Origin: Prevotella sp. UBA2456
Lineage (GTDB): Bacteria; Bacteroidota; Bacteroidia; Bacteroidales; Bacteroidaceae
DNA: 64,000 nucleotides
NCBI GenBank assembly: GCA_002342415.1
Contig: DDPY01000017.1
Coordinates: 8,300-72,299 of the forward strand
Direction of reading: 5' to 3'
Positions within the stretch are counted from its first letter, which is position 1. The number at the start of each line of letters is the position of its first letter. The notes beneath the pieces were generated by a model. It did not search any database and had not been told where the DNA came from. It saw only the letters and a program-made list of their open reading frames with translations. Both the position numbers and the translations under genes were made by a program. Shown one piece after another: positions 52,600 through 60,004 of the stretch.

Positions 52600-52962
52600 A
52601 TGACAAAGATTATTTTTACCCCTAAAAAGGGGCGCGCTTCCAGGAAGCGCAGCTTGAAGAGAGTTAGAAAGGGACTCGCCCGCCGGGTCCAAGTTATGAA
52701 CCTGCATTGCGTTTGCACTGTCGACACAGAGGCTCAGCGTGTGTTGAACATTGCGGTGAATCCGCAATGCCACTCCGAGCTGAACCGGAAGATTTCTAAC
52801 TATCTGTTAGGATTCGATGCTCAGACGCAAGGCATCATTGTCGAGGCCATTGCCCTCTACTGGAGCGGGGAGGCTGTAACGATGACTTGCCTGCCTGCAG
52901 TCGACTTGACGCTGCTTAGATTCTACCGCGAGATTGACACCCTGTTGTCATATGCCGGTTAA
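52600..52962 (+). CDS. Small protein with very basic N-terminus
   Basis: A 120-residue protein of no recognised family. Residues 8-29 are dominated by Lys and Arg (KKGRASRKRSLKRVRKGLAR), as in nucleic-acid- or ribosome-binding tails. The rest is a compact mixed domain with two cysteines close together (LHCVCTVD) and a helical stretch (CHSELNRKISNYLLGF). The ATG at 52600 is chosen; an in-frame TTG at 52576 lies within the promoter box. It stands directly before the helicase gene and may bind the nearby repeats or single-stranded DNA, but this is inference from charge and position only. Confidence 0.65.
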   Translation: MTKIIFTPKKGRASRKRSLKRVRKGLARRVQVMNLHCVCTVDTEAQRVLNIAVNPQCHSELNRKISNYLLGFDAQTQGIIVEAIALYWSGEAVTMTCLPAVDLTLLRFYREIDTLLSYAG

Positions 52963-52981
52963 TCTTCCATTCGCTCCCCGG

Positions 52982-53091
52982 AAGGTTAACTCCCGAGGGG
53001 CGAATTTACAACATGCTCTTGTCCGCTAAACACATATTACATTACATAACATAATATAACGTGAGCAATGCCCCTTCGGGGAGTTATCCTT
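52982..53091. repeat. Separated inverted-repeat pair before the helicase gene
   Basis: The 20 bases at 52982-53001 (AAGGTTAACTCCCGAGGGGC) are imperfectly complementary to 53070-53091, about 68 bases away. Each arm also folds on itself around CCC/GGG. Between them lies A/T-rich DNA with ACATAACATAATATAAC. The pair could be a regulatory leader or part of a replication start. Confidence 0.6.
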
Positions 53092-53138
53092 TGATTGGCG
53101 GCAAATATTTTTTCAACACAAAAACAACAAAAGACAAA

Positions 53139-54614
53139 ATGAGTAAGCAAAAGAAATCTAATGCTTCCGACCCACTGGAGTCGGAACTGAAGCAGGAGCT
53201 TCAGAAGCTGGACGCGCAGCGCAAGCTGCGCGAAGACCAGCAGACAGACCTTGTCTTCGGCTGCATCCTGAAAAGCATGACTTCGAAGAAATCTCTGTTC
53301 GACCATCTGCAGCAGAAAACGCCCAAGGGCTGGCAGAAGACGATGTGGCTGACCGTGGTCGCCGACATGCAGGCTGCTGCCAACGGCATGCTCTGGTGCC
53401 AGAACTTCTCATCGCGTCCGCATGCCGAGCAGGACATCTTCGTCTATGTGGGTACACACTATGTGATGGTGAGCCCGGCGGCGTGGAAGGTGTTCGTGCG
53501 CCATTGCGCCGAGCGTTGCGAGCTTCCAGACGAGATGCTGATGGATGCCGACTACATGGAGAAGGTGGGCAAGAATGCGGCATACGCCATCTTCGACGAC
53601 CTCCATTCTCACATCCCCAACGAAGAGGTGTGGCTCAACATGCCGTCGGGCACGATGGTGGTCAAGGCCGACGGCACGACGCTGTTTCGAGAGCACCGAC
53701 GCGACGACATGTTCTTATACTGCCTCTCCTACAACTTCGACATCAAGGCCCAGTGTCCCAACTTCCGCAAGTACATTGACCGCGTGGTGCCAGAGGCCGA
53801 GGCGCAGATAGTCATCAAGGAGTACATCTGCTATATCTTGATGAAGTCCCACCGTTTCGAGAAAATACTGTGGATTTTCGGCTCCGGTGCCAACGGCAAG
53901 TCGACACTGCTGAACGTCATCATCTTGCTCATCGGCCCGGCGAACATCAGCTTCATCCCCCTGCCTGACCTGACCACGAACCGCGTAGTGCGCCTTGGAT
54001 TCGAGCACCGCATGCTGAACATGAGCATGGAGAGCGGGCGCGACGTGGAACCCAACACGCTGAAGACGCTGGTATCGGGCGAGCCCGTCGTCGTGGAGCG
54101 CAAGTATCACGATGCCCGCCAGACCACCGACTATGGCAAGCTGCTCGTGGCCAGCAACAACTGTCCCAAGGCCGAGGACACCTATGCCTTCCGCCGCCGC
54201 ATGATCCTGATGCCCTTCACCCAGACTATCACCGAAGCGGAGATGGACAATGAGCTGATAGACAAGCTGCGCCGTGAACTGCCGGGCATCCTCGCTTGGG
54301 CCCTGGAGGCCTTCCCCGCCCTGGTGGCGCGACGTGCGTTCACCGAGAGTCCAATGTGCCGTCAGGCCCTGCACGACTACATGGCTCAGGCCGACAGCGT
54401 GAAGCTCTTCGTCAGCGAAATGTGCCAGAAGTCTGATACCCCCGTGCGCGGTGCCGACCTCTACTATCACTACAAGGACTACTGCCGCTTCCTGCAGCTG
54501 GAAGACAAGGAGGGGCGCAACGGCTTCTTCAAGAAGCTGAAGGCATACCGCGATAAATCCGCTACAGACAACAGCAAGTCTCCCAAGATGTTTTATCTTA
54601 AAGTGACAGAGTAA
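53139..54614 (+). CDS. SF3 helicase (D5/P4-type, DUF5906-like)
   Basis: A 491-residue helicase of the viral and plasmid superfamily 3. Walker A is FGSGANGKSTLL (near 250), Walker B NMSMESG (near 293) and motif C LLVASNNCP (near 340), with the sensor Asn in place. A D5-N-like domain covers about 110-230. The N-terminus is charged and helical. SF3 helicases unwind origins of phages, satellites and some plasmids. The ATG at 53139 (MSKQKKSNAS) is preferred over a GTG at 53061 whose extension runs over the inverted repeat. Its stop shares one base with the primase ATG (TAATG). Confidence 0.87.
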   Translation: MSKQKKSNASDPLESELKQELQKLDAQRKLREDQQTDLVFGCILKSMTSKKSLFDHLQQKTPKGWQKTMWLTVVADMQAAANGMLWCQNFSSRPHAEQDIFVYVGTHYVMVSPAAWKVFVRHCAERCELPDEMLMDADYMEKVGKNAAYAIFDDLHSHIPNEEVWLNMPSGTMVVKADGTTLFREHRRDDMFLYCLSYNFDIKAQCPNFRKYIDRVVPEAEAQIVIKEYICYILMKSHRFEKILWIFGSGANGKSTLLNVIILLIGPANISFIPLPDLTTNRVVRLGFEHRMLNMSMESGRDVEPNTLKTLVSGEPVVVERKYHDARQTTDYGKLLVASNNCPKAEDTYAFRRRMILMPFTQTITEAEMDNELIDKLRRELPGILAWALEAFPALVARRAFTESPMCRQALHDYMAQADSVKLFVSEMCQKSDTPVRGADLYYHYKDYCRFLQLEDKEGRNGFFKKLKAYRDKSATDNSKSPKMFYLKVTE

Positions 54615-55696
54615 TGGGAGAACAGAAAGAACTTTTCGACCTCAACCGCCTGAATGACCTCAATCTGATTGAGGTCATCAGTCGGTTAGGAGTACGGACC
54701 TGGCGTGCGGGCATCAACCACAAGATGCTATGCCCCTGGCATCCCGACCACGACCCGTCATTGGTGCTCTACAACAAGCCTGGCGACCGCCACTGCCATT
54801 GCTATGCCTGCAATGAGCACCATTCGCTGATAGACCTCGTGATGGAGCTTGAAGGCTGGTCGTTGCAGGAAGCTTGCAGCTGGCTCTCCAAGGAGTTTGG
54901 GGTAGGCACACTGCCGCGCAATGCATATGTGCCGCGCCCAAAGCGACTGCCCGTCAAGGCGGAGGAGCCGACAGACTATACCTACATCCCCATGACCTTG
55001 GTCGACCAGATGGTGTCAGTCGAGAACTCGCTATGCCGCTGCCTGATGCACATGGCCCACTCGCAGCATGCCCCATGGACACCACAGGCCGTGGAGTGGG
55101 CGGTGGAGGAGTACCGCATAGGCAGCTATGCGCTCTCCGGCGATGACGACTGGACGGTCTTCCCCTTGATAGACGTGCAGGGCCGTGTGTGCAACGTCAA
55201 GATACAGCACTACGACACCGACCCGCTGTCGCAACGCTTCGGCCACGACAATAGGAACAACGACTACATGCTGGGGTGCATGCTGATCAGACAGGGCGAG
55301 CTGAAACCCGCTGACGGACTGAAGCCCGAGCAGGTGAAGTTCCGCTCGACGTGTCTCTTCGGCGAACATCTGCTGCTACAGTATCCCAACACGACGGTAG
55401 CCCTTGTGGAGAGTCCAAAAAACGCACTCTTCGGTCACTTGGCATTTCCCGAGATGTTGTGGATTGCCGTCGGCAACAAGCACAACCTGAACCGTACTGC
55501 CTTGCGCCCGCTCCAGGCTCGAGACGTAATGGTGTTTCCCGACCGCGATGCCATTCCCATGTGGACAGAGAGACTCAGTGCCTTGGCCGACCTGGCAAAC
55601 TTCTCCGTCAGCGACTTCTGCCTGCGCCACGCACCAGCGGACCAGCCGAAGTTCGACATTGCCGACTTTCTGCAGATGGAAATCATGGGGAAATAG
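54614..55696 (+). CDS. CHC2-Toprim DNA primase
   Basis: A 360-residue DnaG-type primase without a helicase-binding domain. The zinc finger is CPWHPDHDPSL with CHCYACNEH downstream (about residues 37-65), of CHC2 form. The Toprim core has VALVESPKNAL (catalytic Glu, near 262) and VMVFPDRDAI (DxD, near 308). It would make RNA primers and is coupled by a one-base stop/start overlap to the SF3 helicase, so the two should act together. Base use looks like the core genes by eye. Confidence 0.87.
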   Translation: MGEQKELFDLNRLNDLNLIEVISRLGVRTWRAGINHKMLCPWHPDHDPSLVLYNKPGDRHCHCYACNEHHSLIDLVMELEGWSLQEACSWLSKEFGVGTLPRNAYVPRPKRLPVKAEEPTDYTYIPMTLVDQMVSVENSLCRCLMHMAHSQHAPWTPQAVEWAVEEYRIGSYALSGDDDWTVFPLIDVQGRVCNVKIQHYDTDPLSQRFGHDNRNNDYMLGCMLIRQGELKPADGLKPEQVKFRSTCLFGEHLLLQYPNTTVALVESPKNALFGHLAFPEMLWIAVGNKHNLNRTALRPLQARDVMVFPDRDAIPMWTERLSALADLANFSVSDFCLRHAPADQPKFDIADFLQMEIMGK

Positions 55697-55976
55697 CGGG
55701 GAATCTCAGGGTTTTTGGTACTCTTTAATGGTTGCATTGTGTTGACAATCAGTAATTTGTATCATGTCTAAAGGGAAATCTGCTATCATATTGATAAAAC
55801 TTTTGTTTAATTTTCATAATTATAAAAAGTTTTAGAGGAAAAGGTCGATGGTTTCCTTGTTTTCCAGTGTAACAATCTGATAATAAGTATGATAAGTCAG
55901 TTATTTCGCCATCAGAAAGCCCTTAAAATCCCAGTCGTTCTCCCTCCCATCTCGTCACCCTCAACCCTTTTTTCCT

Positions 55977-56075
55977 GCGTGGCTTGGTAGAAATTCCTAC
56001 CAAGCCACGCAGATTTTGCCGGAACGCGTTCCAACAATTGCTGCGACGCGGTGCAGAAATTGTTGCGACGCGTCG
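55977..56075. repeat. Cluster of four palindromes
   Basis: GCGTGGCTTGGTAG (55977-55990) pairs perfectly with 55997-56010 over a six-base loop. GGAACGCGTTCC is a perfect palindrome at 56021-56032. CAACAATT (56032-56039) pairs with AATTGTTG (56058-56065). CGACGCGTCG is a perfect palindrome at 56066-56075. TTGCTGCGACGCG and TTGTTGCGACGCG also form a direct repeat. Confidence 0.8.
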
Positions 56076-56137
56076 TAGTAAAAACGGGCAGCCAAGGATA
56101 AAAAGTTCACGATTCGGTGAAGTTTTCTCTGTTTTTC

Positions 56138-56169
56138 TTTGGCAGTATTAAAATTAAATCGTATTTTTG
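56138..56169 (+). promoter_or_regulatory. Promoter of the HigA-like gene
   Basis: TTTG (56138-56141) and TATTTTTG (56162-56169) are 20 bases apart, a full match to the Bacteroidota promoter form. The leader is about 20 bases. Confidence 0.6.
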
Positions 56170-56193
56170 CAGGCGAATAAATGATAAGCAGGA

Positions 56194-56595
56194 ATGAAGA
56201 TATTGTTTCCAGAGAAAATGATTATCAGAAACGAAAAAGAATACAAGCAGTATGAGGCTCGTGTGGAGGAGCTGATTGAGCGCGGGACTATCCTGGGTGA
56301 TATGGAATTACTCAGCGAAGAGGATAAGGCTGAGTTCAGCATGCTGAGCGATGCACTTGATGAATATGGCCGTGCCTACCATCCTCTACCCGGCCGTATG
56401 AGTACACTCCTGTCGGATGCCATTCTGAATCAGGTGAAGGAGAAAGGACTGAGGCAGAAGGATGCTGCACGGATGATGGGAATCAGTGCAACGATGTTTA
56501 GTGATCTGCTCCATGGGCGTCGTCCTCTGAGTTTTGACATAGCCCGAAACCTTTACAAGGTTCTTGGCGTGCCCGCAGAAGTTGTGCTATCATAG
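56194..56595 (+). CDS. HigA-like helix-turn-helix antitoxin, no toxin partner
   Basis: A 133-residue protein. Residues 10-65 are helical and acidic (EYKQYEARVEELIERG); residues 72-130 form an XRE helix-turn-helix (LRQKDAARMMGISATMFSDL), with the second helix in LHGRRPLSFDIARNLYKVLG. The plan fits HigA-type antitoxins. HigB is normally encoded just upstream, but no frame of suitable size exists in the 497 bases before it or in the 207 bases after it, so it is an orphan and may now regulate other genes. Confidence 0.78.
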   Translation: MKILFPEKMIIRNEKEYKQYEARVEELIERGTILGDMELLSEEDKAEFSMLSDALDEYGRAYHPLPGRMSTLLSDAILNQVKEKGLRQKDAARMMGISATMFSDLLHGRRPLSFDIARNLYKVLGVPAEVVLS

Positions 56596-56688
56596 ACAGC
56601 AGTCATTCATAGTGGAAAGTGGCTCAGGAGAGTGAATCTTCTGGGTCTGTTTTTTTGTACTTTCCAACGAAAAATAATTGCGAAAATA

Positions 56689-56720
56689 TTTGCATAATTC
56701 AGAAAATTTCCGTACCTTTG
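56689..56720 (+). promoter_or_regulatory. Promoter of the HU-like gene
   Basis: TTTG (56689-56692) and TACCTTTG (56713-56720) are 20 bases apart. The leader of about 80 bases has a small hairpin, AGCATT/AATGCT (56734-56749). Confidence 0.6.
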
Positions 56721-56802
56721 TAAGTAGAGAGGAAGCATTAGTGAATGCTGAATCTGCTGAGTTAATCAACCATTTTACAAACCATTAAAATCTTTTACGC
56801 CT

Positions 56803-57357
56803 ATGGCATTAAAAGTGAAAGCTCGGGAGAAGCTTCTGAAATTCTCCAAAACGTCTGAGGGTGAGTATCGCTACGTGATGCAGCCCGAGTTGTATTCTGC
56901 CCTGGACAAGGACAAGGTGATTCGCGAGGCTGCGCTGCGCTCGGGTGTGAGCGAGGGCGTGATGAAGGCCTGCTGGGACGCGGCAGGCGAGGTGATCAAG
57001 GCATGGCTGCCCGAAGGCCACTCCATTCCGCTGCCCGGACTTGGCAGCTGCCGCTTCGGCCTGTCGGCCGAGACGGTGACCGACGTGAACAAGGTGAAGT
57101 CGAGCCTCATCAAGACGCGCCGCATCGTCTTCGTGCCCTCGGTGGACCTGAAGGACGAGCTGAAGAACACAAGCATCGTCATCACCTGCTTCGACCGCAA
57201 CGGCGACATCGTGAAGCGTGTAACCTCGGACGACGACGGCACCATTGAGGAGCCCGACACCAGCGACACGACGGGCGAGAACACTACTGACAACACCCAA
57301 GGCGGCTCTACCTCTGGCGGTGACGACAACGGCGGCCCGAGCGATGAGGGACTGTAG
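56803..57357 (+). CDS. HU-like DNA-binding protein (HU-HIG type)
   Basis: A 184-residue protein with a Bacteroidota HU/IHF-like domain at about 1-125 (IREAALRSGVSEGVMKACWD, IPLPGLGSCRFGL, RRIVFVPSVDLKDEL). The beta-arm region has no clear proline tip. The last 45 residues are low-complexity and acidic (Thr, Asp, Gly, Ser, Glu). Such genes often lie beside primase and helicase genes in Bacteroidales and may organise the DNA of the module; this is inference. A strong terminator follows. Confidence 0.83.
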   Translation: MALKVKAREKLLKFSKTSEGEYRYVMQPELYSALDKDKVIREAALRSGVSEGVMKACWDAAGEVIKAWLPEGHSIPLPGLGSCRFGLSAETVTDVNKVKSSLIKTRRIVFVPSVDLKDELKNTSIVITCFDRNGDIVKRVTSDDDGTIEEPDTSDTTGENTTDNTQGGSTSGGDDNGGPSDEGL

Positions 57358-57359
57358 GA

Positions 57360-57434
57360 CATTGAACATTGAACATTGTCAACTGTCCCGCGAGCTCCGC
57401 TCGCTTTGACCTTCAGGTCAAAGAACTGTCAACT
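57360..57434. repeat. TTGAACA and GTCAACT spacer repeats
   Basis: ACATTGAACATTGAACATTG is followed by TCAACTGTC, then a CTTTGACCT/AGGTCAAAG hairpin and a second ACTGTCAACT. Confidence 0.55.
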
Positions 57435-57476
57435 AAAAGAAACAGCGAGCTGGAAATCAGTTCGCTGTTTCTTTTT
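57435..57476 (+). terminator. Terminator of the HU-like gene
   Basis: AAAAGAAACAGCGA pairs with TCGCTGTTTCTTTT, with an inner CTG/CAG pair and a five-base loop; a T-run follows. Confidence 0.85.
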
Positions 57477-57508
57477 GTTCTCTCAACTACTCTCTTTTTC
57501 CGCGCATT

Positions 57509-57537
57509 CTCCCCTCCTTGGGAGGGGTCGGGGGAGG
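57509..57537. repeat. REP-like G/C element after rprY
   Basis: CCCCTCC (57511-57517) pairs with GGAGGGG (57521-57527) and is followed by TCGGGGGAGG. Similar elements are scattered through Bacteroidota genomes. Confidence 0.55.
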
Positions 57538-57543
57538 TTGCCC

Positions 57544-58242
57544 CTACTCTGCCTCGGGGGTGATGAGCTTGTAGCCCTTGCCGTGGATGTTGATGATCTC
57601 AATCTGCGGGTCGTCCTTGAGGTGCTTGCGCAGCTTGGTGATGTAGACGTCCATCGAACGGGCATTGAAGTAGTTGTCGTCAATCCAGATGGTCTTCAGG
57701 GCAAAGTCACGCTGCAGAATCTCGTTAGCGTGGGCGCAGAGCAGTCCGAGCAGCTCGTTTTCCTTGGTGGTGAGCTTGGTCTGCTTGTTGCCGATGGAGA
57801 GCAGCTGCTTCTGGGTGTCGAAGGTGAAGTTGCCGATATGATAGAGGGAGCTCTCGCGGCTCTTCTTGCCGCGCACACGGCGCAGGATGGCTTCTACGCG
57901 GAACACGAGCTCCTCCATCGAGAAGGGCTTGGTGATGTAGTCGTCGGCACCGATCTTGAAGCCTTCGAGGATGTCTTCCTTGAGGGTCTTGGCGGTGAGG
58001 AAGATGATGGGGATGTCGGGGTTGGCCTGGCGGATTTCCTGTGCCAGGGTGAAGCCGTCTTTCTTGGGCATCATCACGTCGAGCACGCAGATGTCGAACT
58101 TGGTCTTGAGGAATGCCTTGTAGCCGGCTTCTCCGTCGGGGCAGAGCTCAGCCATGTAGCCTTTGGCATCCAGATACTCGCGTAACAGCATTCCGAGGTT
58201 CTCGTCGTCTTCGCAAAGAAGAATTTTCAGTTTTTCGTCCAT
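57544..58242 (-). CDS. rprY: Response regulator RprY (OmpR family)
   Basis: A 232-residue regulator. The receiver domain (1-120) has the acidic pocket LLCEDDE, the phospho-acceptor Asp in CVLDVMMPKKDG (near 56) and the Lys in DYITKPFSM (near 106). A winged-helix domain follows (about 135-230) with ARSMDVYITKLRKHLKDDP. It should be phosphorylated by RprX. The order rprX-rprY is that known from Bacteroides fragilis, where RprY affects oxidative stress and the Na+-NQR genes. A 104-base gap with a REP-like element separates it from rprX. Confidence 0.9.
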   Translation of the reverse strand: MDEKLKILLCEDDENLGMLLREYLDAKGYMAELCPDGEAGYKAFLKTKFDICVLDVMMPKKDGFTLAQEIRQANPDIPIIFLTAKTLKEDILEGFKIGADDYITKPFSMEELVFRVEAILRRVRGKKSRESSLYHIGNFTFDTQKQLLSIGNKQTKLTTKENELLGLLCAHANEILQRDFALKTIWIDDNYFNARSMDVYITKLRKHLKDDPQIEIINIHGKGYKLITPEAE

Positions 58243-58308
58243 AAGTTGATTTTTTAAGTGCGGTTATTACTATATTTTATTTTCTATTTTTCTACTTTTC
58301 TACTTTTC

Positions 58309-58338
58309 CTTCCCCTACAGGGGTGAGCCAGAGGGGGG
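58309..58338. repeat. REP-like element between rprX and rprY
   Basis: CCCCT (58312-58316) pairs with AGGGG (58319-58323), followed by TGAGCCAGAGGGGGG. It lies within the transcription unit and could fold in the message. Confidence 0.5.
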
Positions 58339-58346
58339 CTTACCAC

Positions 58347-59906
58347 TCACTTCTCTTCCATCACGGGCAGGAGGATGGTGAACTTGGTGCCCTTGCCGAG
58401 CTCGCTCTCAGCGCGGATCTCGCCCTGATGCAGGTCGACCACCTTCTTGACGTAGGCCAGTCCGAGTCCGAATCCCTTCACATCGTGCTTGTTGCCGGTG
58501 TGTACGCGGTAGAACTTCTCGAATATCTTCTTGAGGTTCTCCTTCTTGATGCCCTGTCCGGTATCGCGGATGGAGAGGCACAGATGGTGGTGCTCGTCGT
58601 TCCAGGTGCGGATATAGATGTCGATGGGCTCGTCCTGCTTGCGATACTTCACGGCATTGTCCATGAGGTTGGTGATGGCGTTCTGGAAGTGCACCTCGTC
58701 GACATAGATGGCAGAGTCTACGGCCTCGATCTCGGTGTAAATCTTGCCTCCGGTATGCTCTACGCGCAGCGAGAAGGTCTGGGCTATCTGCTCCACCATC
58801 TCGTTCAGGTCGAGCTCCTTCTTCTTGAAGACCACGCTCTTCTTGTCGAACATCGACATCTGGAGCACCTTCTCGACGAGGAATCGCAGTCGCTTCGACT
58901 CGTCGGCGATGACCTGTCCGAGGTGGCGCGTCATCTTCTCGGTCTTGGGCACGCTCTCGTCGTTCATCATCTGTGCTGCCAGCGAGATGGAGGCGATGGG
59001 CGTCTTCAGCTCGTGGGTCATGTTGTTGATGAAGTCGTTCTTGATTTCCGAGTATCGCTTCTGGCGGAAGATGACGACGATGGTGAAGATGAAGGTGATG
59101 AGCAGCACGATGGTGAAGATGATGCTGGGTATCATGAAGCGCACACTGGAGAAGATGTAGTTGCTCATCTCCGGAAAGTGGATGCGCACGATGCCCATCT
59201 TCGACTGCGGGTCGTTGCGGAAGAGCACCTGGCTGTAGCTATACTGCTTGCCCTCGTCGGTGTAGTCGGGACAGCGGTAGACCTCGCGGCCGTCGGCTGT
59301 CGACACGGTGACGTGATAGGGAATGTTGACACCGTTGTTGGCCAGTTCGTTGCGTATCTCGGAGTCGAGCATGCGGAAGTTGACGCGCTCCTTCAGGGGC
59401 TTGTCGCTGGCGGTATAGAGGATGTTGTAGACCACCTCGTCGAGCAGTGCCTTCTGATAGACGTAGCGGTTGCGCACGATCTCCTGCATCGACTTGGCGG
59501 CATCGGCCAGCGAGTTCTTGTCCTTGCGCAGGATCATGGCCTTGGGCACGCTGGAGGGCTTCATCTGGAAGGCCTTCACCTGGAACGACGAGTAGACGGT
59601 GCCGTCGTCGGCAGCCACGGCAAACTGGTGTGAATGCTTGATGGTGCCGCCGATGCCGTCGACGGTGACGGTGTCCTGCTGATAGGCCCGGCGCTCGGTG
59701 GCCAAGACGTCCTTTTCCAGGTAGCGGTGAGTCTCGTCGAGTTCCAGGTTGTGGCTGGCCTGATAGAGCGAACGGTTGACACTCTCGTCGAACTGCTCCT
59801 TCTTCATCTTGACCATCTCCTCGACATAGGAGAACTGAAGGTAGAGCAGCGCCAGGAACGAGAATCCCATGATGACGGCTATAATCCAAATAGTAGACTT
59901 CCTCAT
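58347..59906 (-). CDS. rprX: Sensor histidine kinase RprX
   Basis: A 519-residue membrane kinase. Helix 1 is at about 6-28 and helix 2 at about 255-280 (IPSIIFTIVLLITFIFTIVV), enclosing a periplasmic sensor domain of about 225 residues. The H-box is NNMTHELKTPIASIS (His near 301). N-box NLMDNAVKYRK, G1 RDTGQGIKKENL and G2 GFGLGLAYVKK follow. The start at 59906 is preceded by a TAACTTTG box (minus strand 59915-59922). Confidence 0.92.
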   Translation of the reverse strand: MRKSTIWIIAVIMGFSFLALLYLQFSYVEEMVKMKKEQFDESVNRSLYQASHNLELDETHRYLEKDVLATERRAYQQDTVTVDGIGGTIKHSHQFAVAADDGTVYSSFQVKAFQMKPSSVPKAMILRKDKNSLADAAKSMQEIVRNRYVYQKALLDEVVYNILYTASDKPLKERVNFRMLDSEIRNELANNGVNIPYHVTVSTADGREVYRCPDYTDEGKQYSYSQVLFRNDPQSKMGIVRIHFPEMSNYIFSSVRFMIPSIIFTIVLLITFIFTIVVIFRQKRYSEIKNDFINNMTHELKTPIASISLAAQMMNDESVPKTEKMTRHLGQVIADESKRLRFLVEKVLQMSMFDKKSVVFKKKELDLNEMVEQIAQTFSLRVEHTGGKIYTEIEAVDSAIYVDEVHFQNAITNLMDNAVKYRKQDEPIDIYIRTWNDEHHHLCLSIRDTGQGIKKENLKKIFEKFYRVHTGNKHDVKGFGLGLAYVKKVVDLHQGEIRAESELGKGTKFTILLPVMEEK

Positions 59907-59914
59907 AACGCCTG

Positions 59915-59922
59915 CAAAGTTA
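59915..59922 (-). promoter_or_regulatory. -7 box of rprX-rprY
   Basis: The minus strand reads TAACTTTG, eight bases before the rprX ATG. Confidence 0.5.
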
Positions 59923-60004
59923 ATGCTTTTTGCGCTATGAGGAAGCCTATCTGTTAATTATTTCCGTTAAATTTAGCGAGTTTAACTAAATTCGGTTGTT
60001 TTAG

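Larger units (their letters stand above)
55697..56193. other. 497-base gene-free stretch with palindrome cluster
   Basis: No gene was seen. The first 280 bases are A/T-rich and without clear structure. From 55977 to 56075 four inverted repeats follow one another (separate entry). The higA-like promoter closes the stretch. Confidence 0.7.

Noticed and set aside
53061..53138. GTG start of the SF3 helicase at 53061
   Set aside because: The extension translates one arm of an inverted repeat; the ATG at 53139 gives a normal charged N-terminus.
58323..59633. 436-residue plus-strand frame opposite rprX
   Set aside because: It is antisense to a clear histidine kinase; long shadows are common opposite genes with this base composition. 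Similar long frames opposite feoB (45070-46290) and the TonB receptor (61034-62281) are rejected for the same reason.
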